Shown here: one piece after another, positions 36,976-48,500 of the stretch | How positions within the stretch are numbered: position 1 is the stretch's first letter | Layout of the letters: the number at the start of each line of letters is the position of its first letter | Source: Prinia subflava | Taxonomy: Eukaryota > Chordata > Aves > Passeriformes > Cisticolidae | NCBI RefSeq assembly: GCF_021018805.1 | Contig: NC_086248.1 | Span: 56,859,485-56,923,484 of the forward strand | Direction: 5' to 3' | Length of the DNA: 64,000 nucleotides | Notes under the pieces: model-generated | Database searches by the model: none | Seen by the model: the letters and a program-made list of their open reading frames with translations, nothing else | What the model was told of the DNA's origin: nothing | Position numbers and translations under genes: made by a program

Positions 36976-38384
36976 GGCATGTTATGTGAAATTATCTGTA
37001 TTTCATAGTTGCCCAGCCTTTTACTATCCGTATGTCTTAGATAACACTGTTTATGGTCAGAAGAGCATTCTGTCAACATTTAGGCCAGAGAATAGTTTAA
37101 GGATCCTTTTGCAAAGTTAGCAACTAGAATTTGGCAGAAAGAGTCGTGGGCACGCCAGGACAGTTCTGCTCTTAGCAGATGGTTTGCAGTTCACTCATTA
37201 TGATTCACCCAGTGTCCTAGAGGTTGGGAAGCTTTGGAGATATCTTTGAGCAATGTAGTTATTGTACTGCAAAGATGATCTTTTTTGAATGCAATGGAGA
37301 GCAGAGAAAGGTTTCTCTTGACTTGTCTTAACTAGTGGATCCTGAGCATATACCTTTTCAATATTCAGCAGTACTGGGATCCCCTTGTGGAAAGATAAGC
37401 ACAATTGTGTGCGTTTTTGGAATGCAGAGTATTTGTACAGCTAACTATGTGTTAATAGAGGTTTTATTCAGGTCTTAGAGAAAATTTCAGTGTGGAAAGG
37501 CAAACACACTGGGTAAGTGAGAGAGTTCAATAGAAAAAAATAAAAGTCTGTATCCTGGTAAATTCCAAGAGCTTTGAAATTTCATTGCTGTTTATAGCTC
37601 AAGGCAATGAGAAATGTCTCACATGTGTAGTGAGTAAATAAATACAGCACACACAGCCCTCTGCAGATAGGTTTATCTCATTTTAGCATTATACTAAATG
37701 GTGTCTGCAACCTCCATAAATACCACAAAAAGTGAAATGGCTTACATGATAATTAAAAAGCTGTTTCTGCTGAGAGCCAAGCCCCCCTCCCTTCTCCTTT
37801 GCCAGAGGAGCTGAGCTATTGGGCGGGGGCCGATGGCTGCACACAGGTGAAAGCAGCTCCGAGCACGGGAATCCTCGGCAGCGGTGGTCAGGCTGTTGAG
37901 GATGTCAGGTTCCTTTGGGAACTCTGGGACAGAGCAGCTGCATTTCTGGAGTGGAGGATTGGCAGGAATTTGTGCATGGTCACAACACTGAATATTTTAA
38001 CTCTGGGCTGTAGCCTGTCTGTGCTCTGTTGACTGTAAAGTTTGCCTGCCAAGTGCATTCTCGTTTAGACCTTCCTAAAGGATTAAAGACAAGGCTATAG
38101 ATACAACCTTACAGAAAAGACACTGAGAGAGAAGCAGGAAAGTTTGGGTTTCTTGGGGTGTCCCCTCTGCATATCATCTGGTCTATCTGCCCCTGTGGTC
38201 ATTAACTGAGAAGTCAGGGTGACATTTTTTGCCTGTTGTGTTGAGATTTCGATTTTGGGGGGACAGGACAACATCCCACAGCCTGTTCATGGATCAGTCA
38301 GTTGTGAGCAGGCCAAGCTTTGGCTGGGACCATGGATAAATCGCACAGCACTCAAACTAAATCTCTCTCTCTCGTCTAATTTAG

Positions 38385-38501
38385 CATCTGAACAACGCCT
38401 GGGAGCCAGCGTCCTGTGGGAAGATCGAGGATCAGATGGCTCTGACGGATCAGGCACGCAAATACATGGCCACCTTCCCCACCCGGACTCTGGTGATGTG
38501 A
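38385..38501 (+). CDS. MYB: MYB coding exon 15 and stop codon
   Basis: Residues 605-642 and TGA at 38499-38501. It starts HLNNAWEPASCGK and ends ARKYMATFPTRTLVM, essentially the known C-terminus of vertebrate c-Myb, part of the inhibitory domain removed in oncogenic forms. Acceptor TTTAG after a TCTC-rich tract. Open and in frame from exon 14 and equally from candidate exon 14A. Confidence 0.97.
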   Translation, partial: HLNNAWEPASCGKIEDQMALTDQARKYMATFPTRTLVM

Positions 38502-38628
38502 GAGGGTCGACGCACAGAGAAGCATTATGGTTTTGAGAACACTTCACCTCCTCTGGGAAATTCCTGTTCCTCTGCATGAGAACTTTTCATGAATGGGAGA
38601 AGAGCCTATCTTTGTTGTGGTACAACAG

Positions 38629-38635
38629 TTGGGAG
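38629..38635 (+). promoter_or_regulatory. MYB: miR-150 seed match 1
   Basis: TTGGGAG, complementary to miR-150 nucleotides 2-8 (7mer). It lies 127 nt after the stop codon and upstream of both poly(A) signals, so it is kept in all 3' UTR forms. Confidence 0.65.
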
Positions 38636-38782
38636 CAGCACAAAGTGCATTTAGTCACTCAGCATATATATTCTTGTTGGATTTCACCCAACTTAAGAGT
38701 TTGTGTTTTTTTAATGATACTTGCCTAAATTATTAGGTATTGAGTTTGAATCAGTAATTAATAATCTTAAGTGCAGTCTTAT

Positions 38783-38788
38783 AATAAA
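38783..38788 (+). terminator. MYB: Possible proximal poly(A) signal
   Basis: AATAAA about 280 nt after the stop, followed by T-rich sequence (TAATTTTTCTTG). Use would give a short 3' UTR with only the first miR-150 site and none of the miR-15/16 sites. Use is not demonstrated. Confidence 0.35.
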
Positions 38789-38993
38789 GATAATTTTTCT
38801 TGTACTTTTTGAGATCAAGCAGACTTAATACACCAGTATTGTTATTTCAGTGATGTGCTAGCCAGGGGTGGGGTTTAGTTTGTTTCTTTTTTTTTATTAT
38901 TTTGGTTTTTCTAATAATAAAAGAGCAGGTACTCAAACAGATATATTTTAAATCACTGAACAAAATAAATTGGTGTAAAATACTGAAGTGAAA

Positions 38994-39000
38994 AGCATTA
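38994..39000 (+). promoter_or_regulatory. MYB: miR-155 seed match
   Basis: AGCATTA, complementary to miR-155 nucleotides 2-8 (7mer, no A opposite position 1). Single 7mers are common by chance, so support is weaker than for the other sites. Confidence 0.3.
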
Positions 39001-39239
39001 CTACAAACGCTTGTCTGTGCAAAAGGGGAAAGCTGATCAAGATTGTGAATGCTCAAACATCCATGCCTCTTGAAATAATCCTTGCTGTTTTGGTTCTAGG
39101 CCATTATACGTTGTGTGTTGGGGGGGTGGGTAATTAGCTTGCTTTAAAAAATATTACTGTATGAAACATAGATTTATGAGAAAAATTATATTTTTATTCA
39201 GTAATTTAATTTTGTAAATGCCAAATGAATACTGTGTTT

Positions 39240-39247
39240 TGCTGCTA
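39240..39247 (+). promoter_or_regulatory. MYB: miR-15/16 family seed match 1
   Basis: TGCTGCTA, a full 8mer match to the seed of miR-15a/16/195. Its partner is 20 bp downstream, a spacing suited to cooperative repression. Confidence 0.6.
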
Positions 39248-39267
39248 CAGACCTTAGCGTGTAGACA

Positions 39268-39275
39268 TGCTGCTA
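39268..39275 (+). promoter_or_regulatory. MYB: miR-15/16 family seed match 2
   Basis: A second TGCTGCTA 8mer, 28 nt start-to-start from the first. Confidence 0.6.
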
Positions 39276-39435
39276 GTGTAAAAGGAGCAGTAGAGCTTTA
39301 TATGGAAAAAAACAAATGTTGATGTTAGGCAATTGACTATGCACTAGCATTTCAGACCTTTTTGTTTTAATTTTTTTTTACATCATTTATATTTTTTCCC
39401 CATTTTTTTATAAGCAATATTTTTGAACACTGTTC

Positions 39436-39443
39436 TTGGGAGA
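39436..39443 (+). promoter_or_regulatory. MYB: miR-150 seed match 2
   Basis: TTGGGAGA, a full 8mer for miR-150, in AT-rich surroundings favourable for access. Confidence 0.65.
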
Positions 39444-39514
39444 TTTTTATTTGTGTGGATGTGTTGTTCTGTTCCTCATTGGTTTGTAACAGCATGCATT
39501 GCACCTTCATATGT

Positions 39515-39522
39515 TTGGGAGA
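39515..39522 (+). promoter_or_regulatory. MYB: miR-150 seed match 3
   Basis: A second TTGGGAGA 8mer, 79 nt after the previous one. Confidence 0.65.
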
Positions 39523-39794
39523 ACACTGTCTTGTTCATGTTGTCTCTTTTGTTCCATGTCTAGCTAGTTGTTCCCTAACTTGGGTCTTGTGTACTGAATC
39601 AGGTTCTTAGAAATACATGGTTCTTTGTACTGCCATGCAATGATCTTTATTGATATGGCAAAACACTGATTTTATTTTATTTTTTTATTTTTGTGTGTTT
39701 TTATAACAGCCTCTGACTTTGCTGCCTTAATAGCATTCGGTGCAGCTTTATCTGCACTTAATTTTTTATACAACAATGTACTGCCTTGTAGATA

Positions 39795-39800
39795 AATAAA
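39795..39800 (+). terminator. MYB: Distal MYB poly(A) signal
   Basis: AATAAA in GATAAATAAAGTGTGTTC, followed at once by a GT/T-rich element (GTGTGTTCTTTTTTAC). Cleavage is expected about 15-20 nt downstream. This is the best polyadenylation configuration near the gene end. Confidence 0.85.
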
Positions 39801-39818
39801 GTGTGTTCTTTTTTACTT

Positions 39819-42079
39819 AAACCTGCATGGTCTCCTAATCTTGTTTGTCTTCAGTTTTTTGGCCATTGTGTTAAAGGCAACAATCACGCCAAGAAGGTTT
39901 TTCCCAGCACACTTAGATAAGCAAGGAATAGAGTTGTGCACAGCATAGCCTCAACATCCTCAGTTCTCATTGATTGTTAAGGAAGTGGAAGGAACACGAC
40001 ACAAAACAGCGAGTACTGAGCACGTTGTGGTCTCAGGGCACATCTCTATTGACACCAAAGTCCAGGTCAGCTGCAGTCAGTGGGAGACTCCCTGCACCTT
40101 TTGTGCAAAACTGCCCTCATCCCACAATGCTGGCTAATTTATTTTTTCATCTAAGGACAATCAGGTCAGGAACTAACTGAATAAGAGAAAAGTATTCTGG
40201 AGTTCTTGTAACTGTAGAAGAGGCTTTTTTCATGCTTGTCTTGAGAAAACAGAGGTGAGAATCTACTTTGAAACCCTGGTGCATTGTGCTGCACAGCAAA
40301 TAATTGGACAGACCTGCAAGAGCCTCACACAGCTGACGTGCTGAGGGACTTTCAGCCCTAGGAAGGCTAGAGATAAAAGCAATTCCTGACAAAACAAACA
40401 AACAAATAAAAGGCATCTTGTCAGGAAAAAAAAAAAGACTTCTTACTGAGTAGCTTGAAAATAAATTGCTGAAATGTAAGTTAATGCAAGTGCTTGGAAG
40501 TCATACTGATGTTCATGACAGTCATGACAGTCAATATTCGTTCAGACTTCAGCTCCATGCTGAAAGAGTGGCCATGTATGTGCTGAGCCCCAAAGGTGCC
40601 TCCAGTCCTTTTTGCCCCTTACCCAGCACCTGCCTAGCCACATGCTGGCCCTCAAACCACGCAGTGCCCAGAAAAGGAGGAACAAAAAGGCCTTTTTCAC
40701 CCTCTGCACAGGTCCCAGAAGCTTGTGTGCTTCTGGCTTTCAGTGTGAGAAGGGGCCAGTGCTTGCAGCAGCCCCTCTAAGCTGTTGGGTGTGCTTCACA
40801 TCCACCCTCCTGCGCGGTTTGGGCGCTCAGCCAGGCAGAGCCAGCCCCGGGCAGTCTCTCGGGGGTTACCACAGGCAGGACCCCGGGAGAAGGAGAAGTC
40901 TGCGGGAGCCCCTGCCTGTGCCCGGGCACAAAACGCTTGTGCAAGATTCGAGAGCTGTGGAGCTCAGTGGGGTGCAATGTGGGAAGAGGGAAAGGCCACC
41001 CTTGGGGCATGCCACACAGCTTGGGCAATGTGTTACAGCTTTTAAAGAAATAATAGGAAAGAGAGAAAGCCGATTTTACCACAGGACTTCAAGGCAAAAC
41101 TCCTGCCTTGTGTGGCCCCAGCGGTTACTGCATGGATCCTGGCTGAGTTTAACCAGAGCATTATCCCAGTGCTGGGAACCATGGAAGCTCAGCCTGCAGG
41201 TGCCCAGAAAAACGAGTGGGCTTTTTTCCCCCACACCCTCAGCTGCTTTAAAACAACATTTTAAACATGTATCACTATTACGATAATTGCCTTATTGATG
41301 GGCATATTTAGAGCTAACACAGAGGAAAATGTTCTTTTCCCCGTTTCTCATTTCACTGAAATGCAAAACACTCAGTAGATCCAGGCCGGTTTGCATACGC
41401 TTCTGCATGCCTGTGGTGCCCAGCATGGGTGAAGGAAGAGGCTTTCTTTGGATGCTAGACCCAGGAAGCTGTTTATTTTCCCTTCAACAATAGTGGCTAC
41501 ATTTCCTTTGCAGCAAAGTGCCACCTCCCACACATCTTTCTCACACAAATATCCCTGTAAGTCCCTGCTCTTCTCACTGTCTGAAACACCCATCTTTCAG
41601 GGGCCCAGGGGGAGTCCCACCTCTCTGATCAATTCCATCTTGAGCCGGTGAGGCAAAAGCTGTCCTGAGACGGGTCCAGGTAAATGGTCTTGGTGACAGC
41701 CACCTGACCGAGCAGTGGCCCTTTGCACAGGTGTATGGCCATCCTGGACCCAGTTAAACCTACAGTAACCTACCAAAATGAAAGGAAAGCAGGTTCAGTC
41801 AAGTTCTCACTTAATGGAGAGTAGATATTTGGCTCAAATTCCTATTAACCTTTTTATCCTCTGTAATTATGACTTAATAATGTTGTCAGTGGGAATTCTT
41901 TTGATTTCTGAAAAGAATTTAAATTATCATTTCAGCATGTGCCACTAATTAAAAATGAAGAGGCAAAGGAACCAGGGCAAAAAATAAAGTACCAGAGTGT
42001 GAGGTGTTTCCCAGGTAATTCCCTGTCATTCTTCAGCCTTCTATGCAGAGAGTCCTGGGGGTTCAACTCCCACAGGTCT
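39819..42079. other. Intergenic sequence 3' of MYB
   Basis: No exon recognised. A 224-codon open frame on + (40612-41286) overlaps frames on the opposite strand, is rich in Arg/Ser/Pro/Leu in a locally GC-rich patch and resembles no family, so it is treated as chance. Confidence 0.55.
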
Positions 42080-42548
42080 GATCCATGTGACAGCTATAAG
42101 CCTTGATGCCTTAAGCTTTAGCTTTCATATTTTCAGATTCTGTGCTGCCTAGGGATGTAGTTCTGAGCCTCACAGTAAGTGCCAGTAAGCTCTCTTCACA
42201 GAAGCAGGGAGGCAAAACAAATCCTTCTCCTGCTGAGGACCAAGAACAACTTTCAGCCCAACAGCATAAACAACAGTGGACTGAACAGAAAAAACAAGAA
42301 AGATGAGACCTCGCAACCCGAAGCTGTGGTTGGACAATTCAACTCCAATATGCAAACAGACCAAAACTTATAAAAATGTAAGATCTCGTGACTAGTTAGC
42401 CATTTTGTGACCATCTGAGTCCACCTGATGTATAGCCCTGGTCAGGTTCCTGTCCTGCCCAAGGTGGATCCTGGAGGCCTTTCAGTAAATACCTACTTTA
42501 TTCTTTAGCTCTGTCCAGTCTCTGTTTCAGGTCAGCCTTCCCAAGGCA
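42080..42548 (+). mobile_element. Probable solo LTR of an avian endogenous retrovirus
   Basis: The stretch has a TATA-like box (CTTATAAAAATG, about 42368) and then an R/U5-like sequence ending with CAGTAAATACCTACTTTATT, CTTTAGCTCTGTCCAGTCTC and TGTTTCAGGTCAGCC, a pattern familiar from songbird retroviral LTRs. It finishes in CA near 42548. The left part (GATGCCTTAAGCTTTAGCTT) also looks LTR-like. I could not find a clean terminal TG or a target-site duplication, so ends are approximate. No retroviral coding region is adjacent. Confidence 0.5.
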
Positions 42549-45500
42549 TTAGCCTAAACTGAAAAAGGGCCAGACTTTGAATTGGTTTGGGAAAAAATAG
42601 AGCTTGAATGAAAGAGCCGAAATAAATCCTCTGAAGGTAAAGCACAGAGCAAGCACAGCATTGAATATTCTGCAGCATAGAGTGATCCTTCAAAAAAGCC
42701 TGAAGGTTTTTTTCTCTGTATTCATAATCTTGATTCTTATCTGTGCCAGCTAAGTCAATGGCAATCAGCCCTCCCTCAAGCCCACACAGGCAGGCACATA
42801 GGCAAAGGGTGGTTCTGTAACATTGTGACACCATAACCATAACCTCCTCTTACTCCTGCCACATTTAATTGTATTTCTACCTCATTCATGATCTGAGACA
42901 GGAAAAATGGCAAAACACAGAACAGACTTGTTCCTAGAAATCATTTTTAAAAGTGCTGGCCATTTGTATTTGTTTTGTTTTGGGGTTTTTTTTGTTGGTT
43001 GTTGTTTTGTTTTGTATTTAAAGAGCATGTTAAAAATATTTCAGTTAGGGAAAGAATGGTTTTGAGGCACTGGTCTGCGTTTTGCCTGTGTCCTTGTTTC
43101 CTAGCATGGGTGGAGTCACTCATGAGAGCAGACATTTCTCAGGAGCAATGGTGGAGTTCTGCCTGGGTGGCCAAGGAAAGACACTGGCCACATCTTCCAA
43201 TTTCTAGTTTAATGTCTTAATTCAAAAGGAAGTCATGCTTCCTGACCAAATGCACTTGTTCCCTTTGTTTGTCTCTTTTCTTTGAACTTGACTCTGATGT
43301 CTCAGCAGTTTTCACTGAAGACCCTGCTACCAGCAGAAGCTTGTTTGTGACTTTTTTGCTCTCAGTGACTGATAGAGGTGAGATAATGAAGATAGACCAG
43401 AGAGGTCCAAATTCTGCCCTCAGCTGTGTTTGCAAGTTGGCAGTGGTTAAAAAGCTCGTTGTTAAGGGTTGCAAAATATATTCACTCTGCTATTATTTTT
43501 CCATAAATTACTGGTGATAGGGTTATTGAGATTGTTTTTGTTTTTTACAATCCTTCTGGATACATGACATTTCTAGAAGGCATTTTTCCAATCCAGTTGA
43601 GTAACAGAATAATTGCTGACTTTTTAATTGTTTTGTAGAACAGCCTCTACCTCTCAGACTGCACAGATGCAGATTCACAGCTTAGCTCGATTCACAGCCA
43701 AGGAAATTTCATTTTATGGAGAAAACAACTTTTACCCCTTGATTCAATCACCACTCATCACCCCAGCTCCAAGACGCGCTCAGTGCACACATCTGTCAGA
43801 GAAGCAAAGAAGATGAAGAAGAGGGTTTCAGGAAGCTCTCCCCAGACAGGTTTCTACACTAACCATCGAGACCACCTCTGCGTCTCCCGGTTCCTGCCAG
43901 CCCAGCTGCAAGCCTGCCGTGGCCCTCCCGATACAGGCAGCCCCCAGAGAGCCTTGAAAGGGTGCCTGCAGGTGTGCTTTCCTGCCCGCTGCCTCTCTCG
44001 TGTTTCACTAACTCTCTCATCAGTGTACATCAGAACAGGAGTTATCTGAAGGTGCAGGGAGGCTATCATCATTTCAGTGAGGGGTTTTTGATATCTGTGT
44101 TCCTACCAACTCAAGGCAGAGACCTCTGAGGTGCTGGCTCAGCCTTCCTGTGCAGATAAAGGTGCTGCTAGCCTGTGCTGCTGGCTGGGAAATGGAAATC
44201 TGCAAGAGGCTAGAGCTCCTACCTGCTCAGCCAAGCCTTCTTACACCAAAGAAATAAGAAACAGCTGTGGTTTGCTGTAGCCAAAGGCCTAAAATATCTT
44301 TCAGTGAAATAATAAAGAAAAGAGAAAGAAAATTCTTTTCTGCACTGCTCATACTGGCCATCCCCTCTGCACTCCTACCGACTTCATCTCTGTTTCACCA
44401 AGGCGCACATCCCTGATGGAGCTCAGGCCCAAACACTGCTGCAAAAGGATTGATAAAAGTTTCTGGTCTCCATAACAGCAGTGAACCCAACCCCATACTT
44501 GGCCAGGACTAAAGACATGGATGGTTTCCGTGCCCATGGCTGATGTGCTCCTGCCACTCCCACTCAGCAGAGGCCCCACACACTCACAATGGTTCTCTTG
44601 GTATCCTCAGGTTCAAGATCATCTTCACTGAAAAGCAAGCTCTGATGGTATCTCAAGTAACATCCTCCATTCAAGGAGGGACACAAAAGCCTTTCACTGG
44701 AGGTGATATGCTCCTGGCTGGAAGGCCCACCAGGAATAGGCAAGACAGGCCATGTTACACCCAGATTTTGCACCCTGTCAGCAGCTTCCCACCTGCCCAG
44801 GAAAGGGATGGGTTCTCCTGCAGTCCCACAGTGGCAGTCCAGGAGCAGCAATCTACAGGCACTCCTCCTGAGCTATCATCAACACAGAAACACCCTTAAC
44901 TTTCTTTAATCAAAGAGGTTAGAGTAATCCTTTTCTTGCCAACCTCTGATTTGTGGCCACATCCTTTAACAGCAACCCCATAACAAATACAAACGCAGTT
45001 AGTATGGTGATAAGGTACAGAACCGATATGATAGTCCCTCCTCCATCACTGCTCTGAAACCCAGGGCTTTCTAGTACAAACCTTCATTGCAGCCAGCTGG
45101 AGTAGCTATGGATCTCAGAGCCAGATCCAGCATGATCAGGGAGGATTGAACCTGACCCACACCTGCACCATGATTTTGCCTCAGAAATCACAAAGCAGCA
45201 GGCATGATGATTAAAATAAGATGCTGGATTATTCCAGCAGTCCCCCTGCCTTTTTGTCACTACTAAGTTTTGCCGTGCTGTTTGTCTGACATCCAAAAAA
45301 CACTTATGGCTATCCTCTCTGGAGCTGATCAGTGGAGCAACTTGGGTTTTATGTGAGAAATTGAACAGTTAATGGTGAAATTTATTTGGTACCTTTGTTT
45401 GCCTTCCTGTCAGTGATACAAGTTCTTCTTCTTTCCTCTTTAACATCCATAACTAACATTTTCCCAAAGGATTCCTATAACAGAAATACACTTTTGTCTA

Positions 45501-48500
45501 GAGCACAGGAACTTTTCTGGAAGGCTTAATGTCCCAAAGATAGCGTTGTACTCTGTGGAAGACCATGCTGAGGGTGCTGCAGCTTCAGCCTTGCTCCACC
45601 AAAGCAGGTTTCCACACCCTAATCCAACCTTTCCAGTAAAACCAGGCTCTGTGAAAGAAGGAGAGTCCAACAGCTACATGTGTAGGTTTGGACTGACCAG
45701 ATTTCTCTTGACTAAACACACAGGCTGGCCAAGGACACCCTAGTTCTGGAGTTCAAGTGTTGCAGTGATGAGGATGTTTTGAGAAGTTGCATGTAGAACA
45801 ACACAACCAAGCAACAGAGTGTGCTGCCCTTGCAGTTTCCAAGTCCTTGAATCTGTTGAGGAAGTTTGCGTTCATAAGACAGCTGCTGCAAGTCAGCAAA
45901 AGACTTCTCTGGGAGGTGATGATTTTCCCTTATCTCATGTTAAGCAAATGCATGCAAATCTCTCTCTCTTTCTTATCCATATATTGTGTATTTTTTAGAA
46001 ATAAAGGAAGGATATTTTACTGAGCAGAACCAAATCCCAGCCAGCAGTCTGAATCTGTTACAGGCCGTGTATCGTGTGCTTGCTGTATGGAGTCTCTTGT
46101 CCGTCAGAACAAAAACTCACAGAGGACGGAACTCAGACAAACATCAGACTCCGCACTCAGAAAAAGAGAAAACGATCCAAACAAGTGATTGCTGTGAGAA
46201 CATCTTCTCTGATGAGAACTGAAACTGCAAGTCACTGGTTTTCATTGAAAGCAATGCAACCAAAAGTCTGAAATCAGTCATGTCCCCCAACTGATGAGTC
46301 GTCTGAAATCCACCACCTTCCAGATCACACAGATCCTGAGATTTCTCAGCTTCCTCATTTGTGATCAGCGATTTCTGTAGAAGGGTATTTCATGATTAAA
46401 ATCAAATTAATAATAATAATCATAAAGACACCATGGAAAAAAATAATACACAGAAGTTGTCTGACATGTTTGGCGTTTTGTTTTCCCCCTGATGAATAAT
46501 GTGTTAATTTTTCAATTTATGCTGAAAGCGATTTAACACAAAACTTTTTATCTTAGAAGCAAGGTTGTCAGAGGTTGGTTCAGATACATTGGGGTTTAGA
46601 GTAGACTGGACTTAATTTCACAACCATATTTTAACCTAATTCTTCCATGCCTGCTGCAAGAGTTTCCAGCCAAGTCAATGGGAGTAATCATGTGAATAAC
46701 ACACGCAGGTTTCAGCCTGAAAATCTCTACCACCCTCATTTGTGGGTCAAGGTTGGTCTGCTTGGGGAAAAGCACAATGCAGTGCCAACAGTGAATGGCC
46801 TTGACATGGTCCATTTCCAAGAGATACAATGATACCACCAAACCACCAGGACTGTATGCACATAATGAAAAGTGACAATGCACTCATTTGTGAAGGATAT
46901 GAGACAGCCATGGTAGTTAGGGCAACATTTGCATAATCACATTAACTTTAAGGACCTACTTTAAAATTGACCTAACAATGGCTGCCATTGTTTAAAGCCA
47001 CAGCTGTCCATGCTGATCGGACAACATGCTTGGTCAACTTGTGTCCCAGCCATCTTCTTCAGGAGGACTTAGAAAGTTTGACTGAAAAAATCATAGGCTT
47101 CAGGACATCCTGTGAATGTCTGGCCTCCCACTGTGGTTTGAGTTTCAGAGAATCCACAGCTTTCAGGGCTGCACAACTGCTGCATTCTCATTGGGACTGG
47201 TGTAACCTATGACACAGCTTTATTTTTCAGAATTGTTCACCAAGGTTGTGTGAAAAAACGCATACCAATTACTTATTGACTGCTAAAAATATTGCAAAAC
47301 ATGAATAGTCTGAGACCTAATTATTTTAGGCTGGAGCGAGTTACTGCTTGAGATTTTTTTCAAAAATCAGAACTTGTGCTCCACACATGACATTTCAGTC
47401 AGATATTTCTTCTACACACAGGGAAGACTGAACCATTTGCATCTTCATATGCCTTGCACAATCATCCCCCACCACAAAATTGCTGATATTCAGCCAAAAA
47501 TGTACCTGGTGGATGTTCTTCAGTAGAAAAATATTTACATACATTATCACCACATTTCAGGGTAGTTGGTCATGTACATGGTTATGGTGAAAACCCAAAC
47601 TCTAAGATTTTTTTTGCTCTGATTTTAGAAAGGTAGCCTTGTCCACTTTGAAAAACATGTTTATTTTTAACTATTTTCAGGATTCTCAGACAATGGAGGT
47701 GGTACTGGACTAGCTGGAGGGAACTCAGAGTTTCAGTTGCAGTGTGTCTTCTTTGAATAACACTAACCACAGGTAGGAGAATGACTAGAGCACACATTCT
47801 AGAACGGAAAACAAATAAAGAGAAATGTTGAGGAAAAAAATGTTGTAGCAAAAACAGTTCAGCACTTTCTGAGAATGAGGTTGAGGAAAACTCGTTTTTC
47901 CTTGCCCTGGTAGGCCTAGTTAGCATAGCATGAGTCTGTGAACTTTAACTGACTTTTTGTTTTGCATTGCATATACTGTGATTAAAAACCCATTTAGGCT
48001 CCCCACTGTCATTTGGTCTCAAACCATATTAACCAGTTTAAATATTCTTATATTGGTCTCAATTAAGAAAATCTCCTGGCTTTGCGTTGTGGATCAGGGA
48101 CTCAAAATTTTAGGCAGGAGTGTAATTTGTGACTCCTATTCCTATGAGGATTCATATAAACTTGACCAAGTCATGCCCTCTGAGCATTTCATTCAGCACA
48201 GGAGCACCAGGGGCTCACCTCCACTTGGCAGTTCCCCTCCTGGGCAGGACATGCCACAACTCTGGGGGTGAGGGGCTGCATTTGGCCATCCATCACCCTG
48301 CTCTGTGCTGTAGGGAGTGATGCAATGTCACACCGGGCTCAGCTGAGCTGCCGTGGTCCCTCCTGCTGCTCCACACTATGCCTGCTACATGGGCAGGACA
48401 AGGTTGCCCAACACCAACGTGGAGGGACGCGGGGTAAGGTGGGTGTAAAGGCAAGCTGGAAGCAATGGGAATCACTGGCTAGGAGCCAGATGTAAATATG

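Larger units (their letters stand above)
28789..38384 (+). other. MYB: MYB intron 14 (9.6 kb)
   Basis: By far the longest intron of the gene; most others are 0.1-3.6 kb. It contains the candidate cassette exon 14A (30413-30493), two short stretches resembling ancient amniote repeats (about 31322-31372 and 36904-36975), an inverted GATA pair near 37665-37678 and otherwise unremarkable AT-rich DNA. No exon of another gene was recognised on either strand. Confidence 0.8.
38502..39818 (+). other. MYB: MYB 3' UTR
   Basis: About 1.3 kb of AT-rich sequence between the stop codon and the distal poly(A) signal. It includes three miR-150 seed matches, two miR-15/16 seed matches, one miR-155 seed match, an alternative AATAAA early on and several U-rich stretches. 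Mammalian MYB mRNA is a proven target of miR-150 and miR-15a/16, so the density of matches is meaningful. Confidence 0.9.

Noticed and set aside
40612..41286. 224-codon + strand open frame downstream of MYB
   Set aside because: Low-complexity-leaning composition in a GC-richer patch, overlapping frames on the other strand, no domain or family resemblance and no adjacent splice or promoter signals.
46660..46720. Stretch resembling an old amniote repeat (TCAATGGGAGTAATCATGTG)
   Set aside because: Too short and diverged to separate from chance; mentioned only within the intergenic entry.
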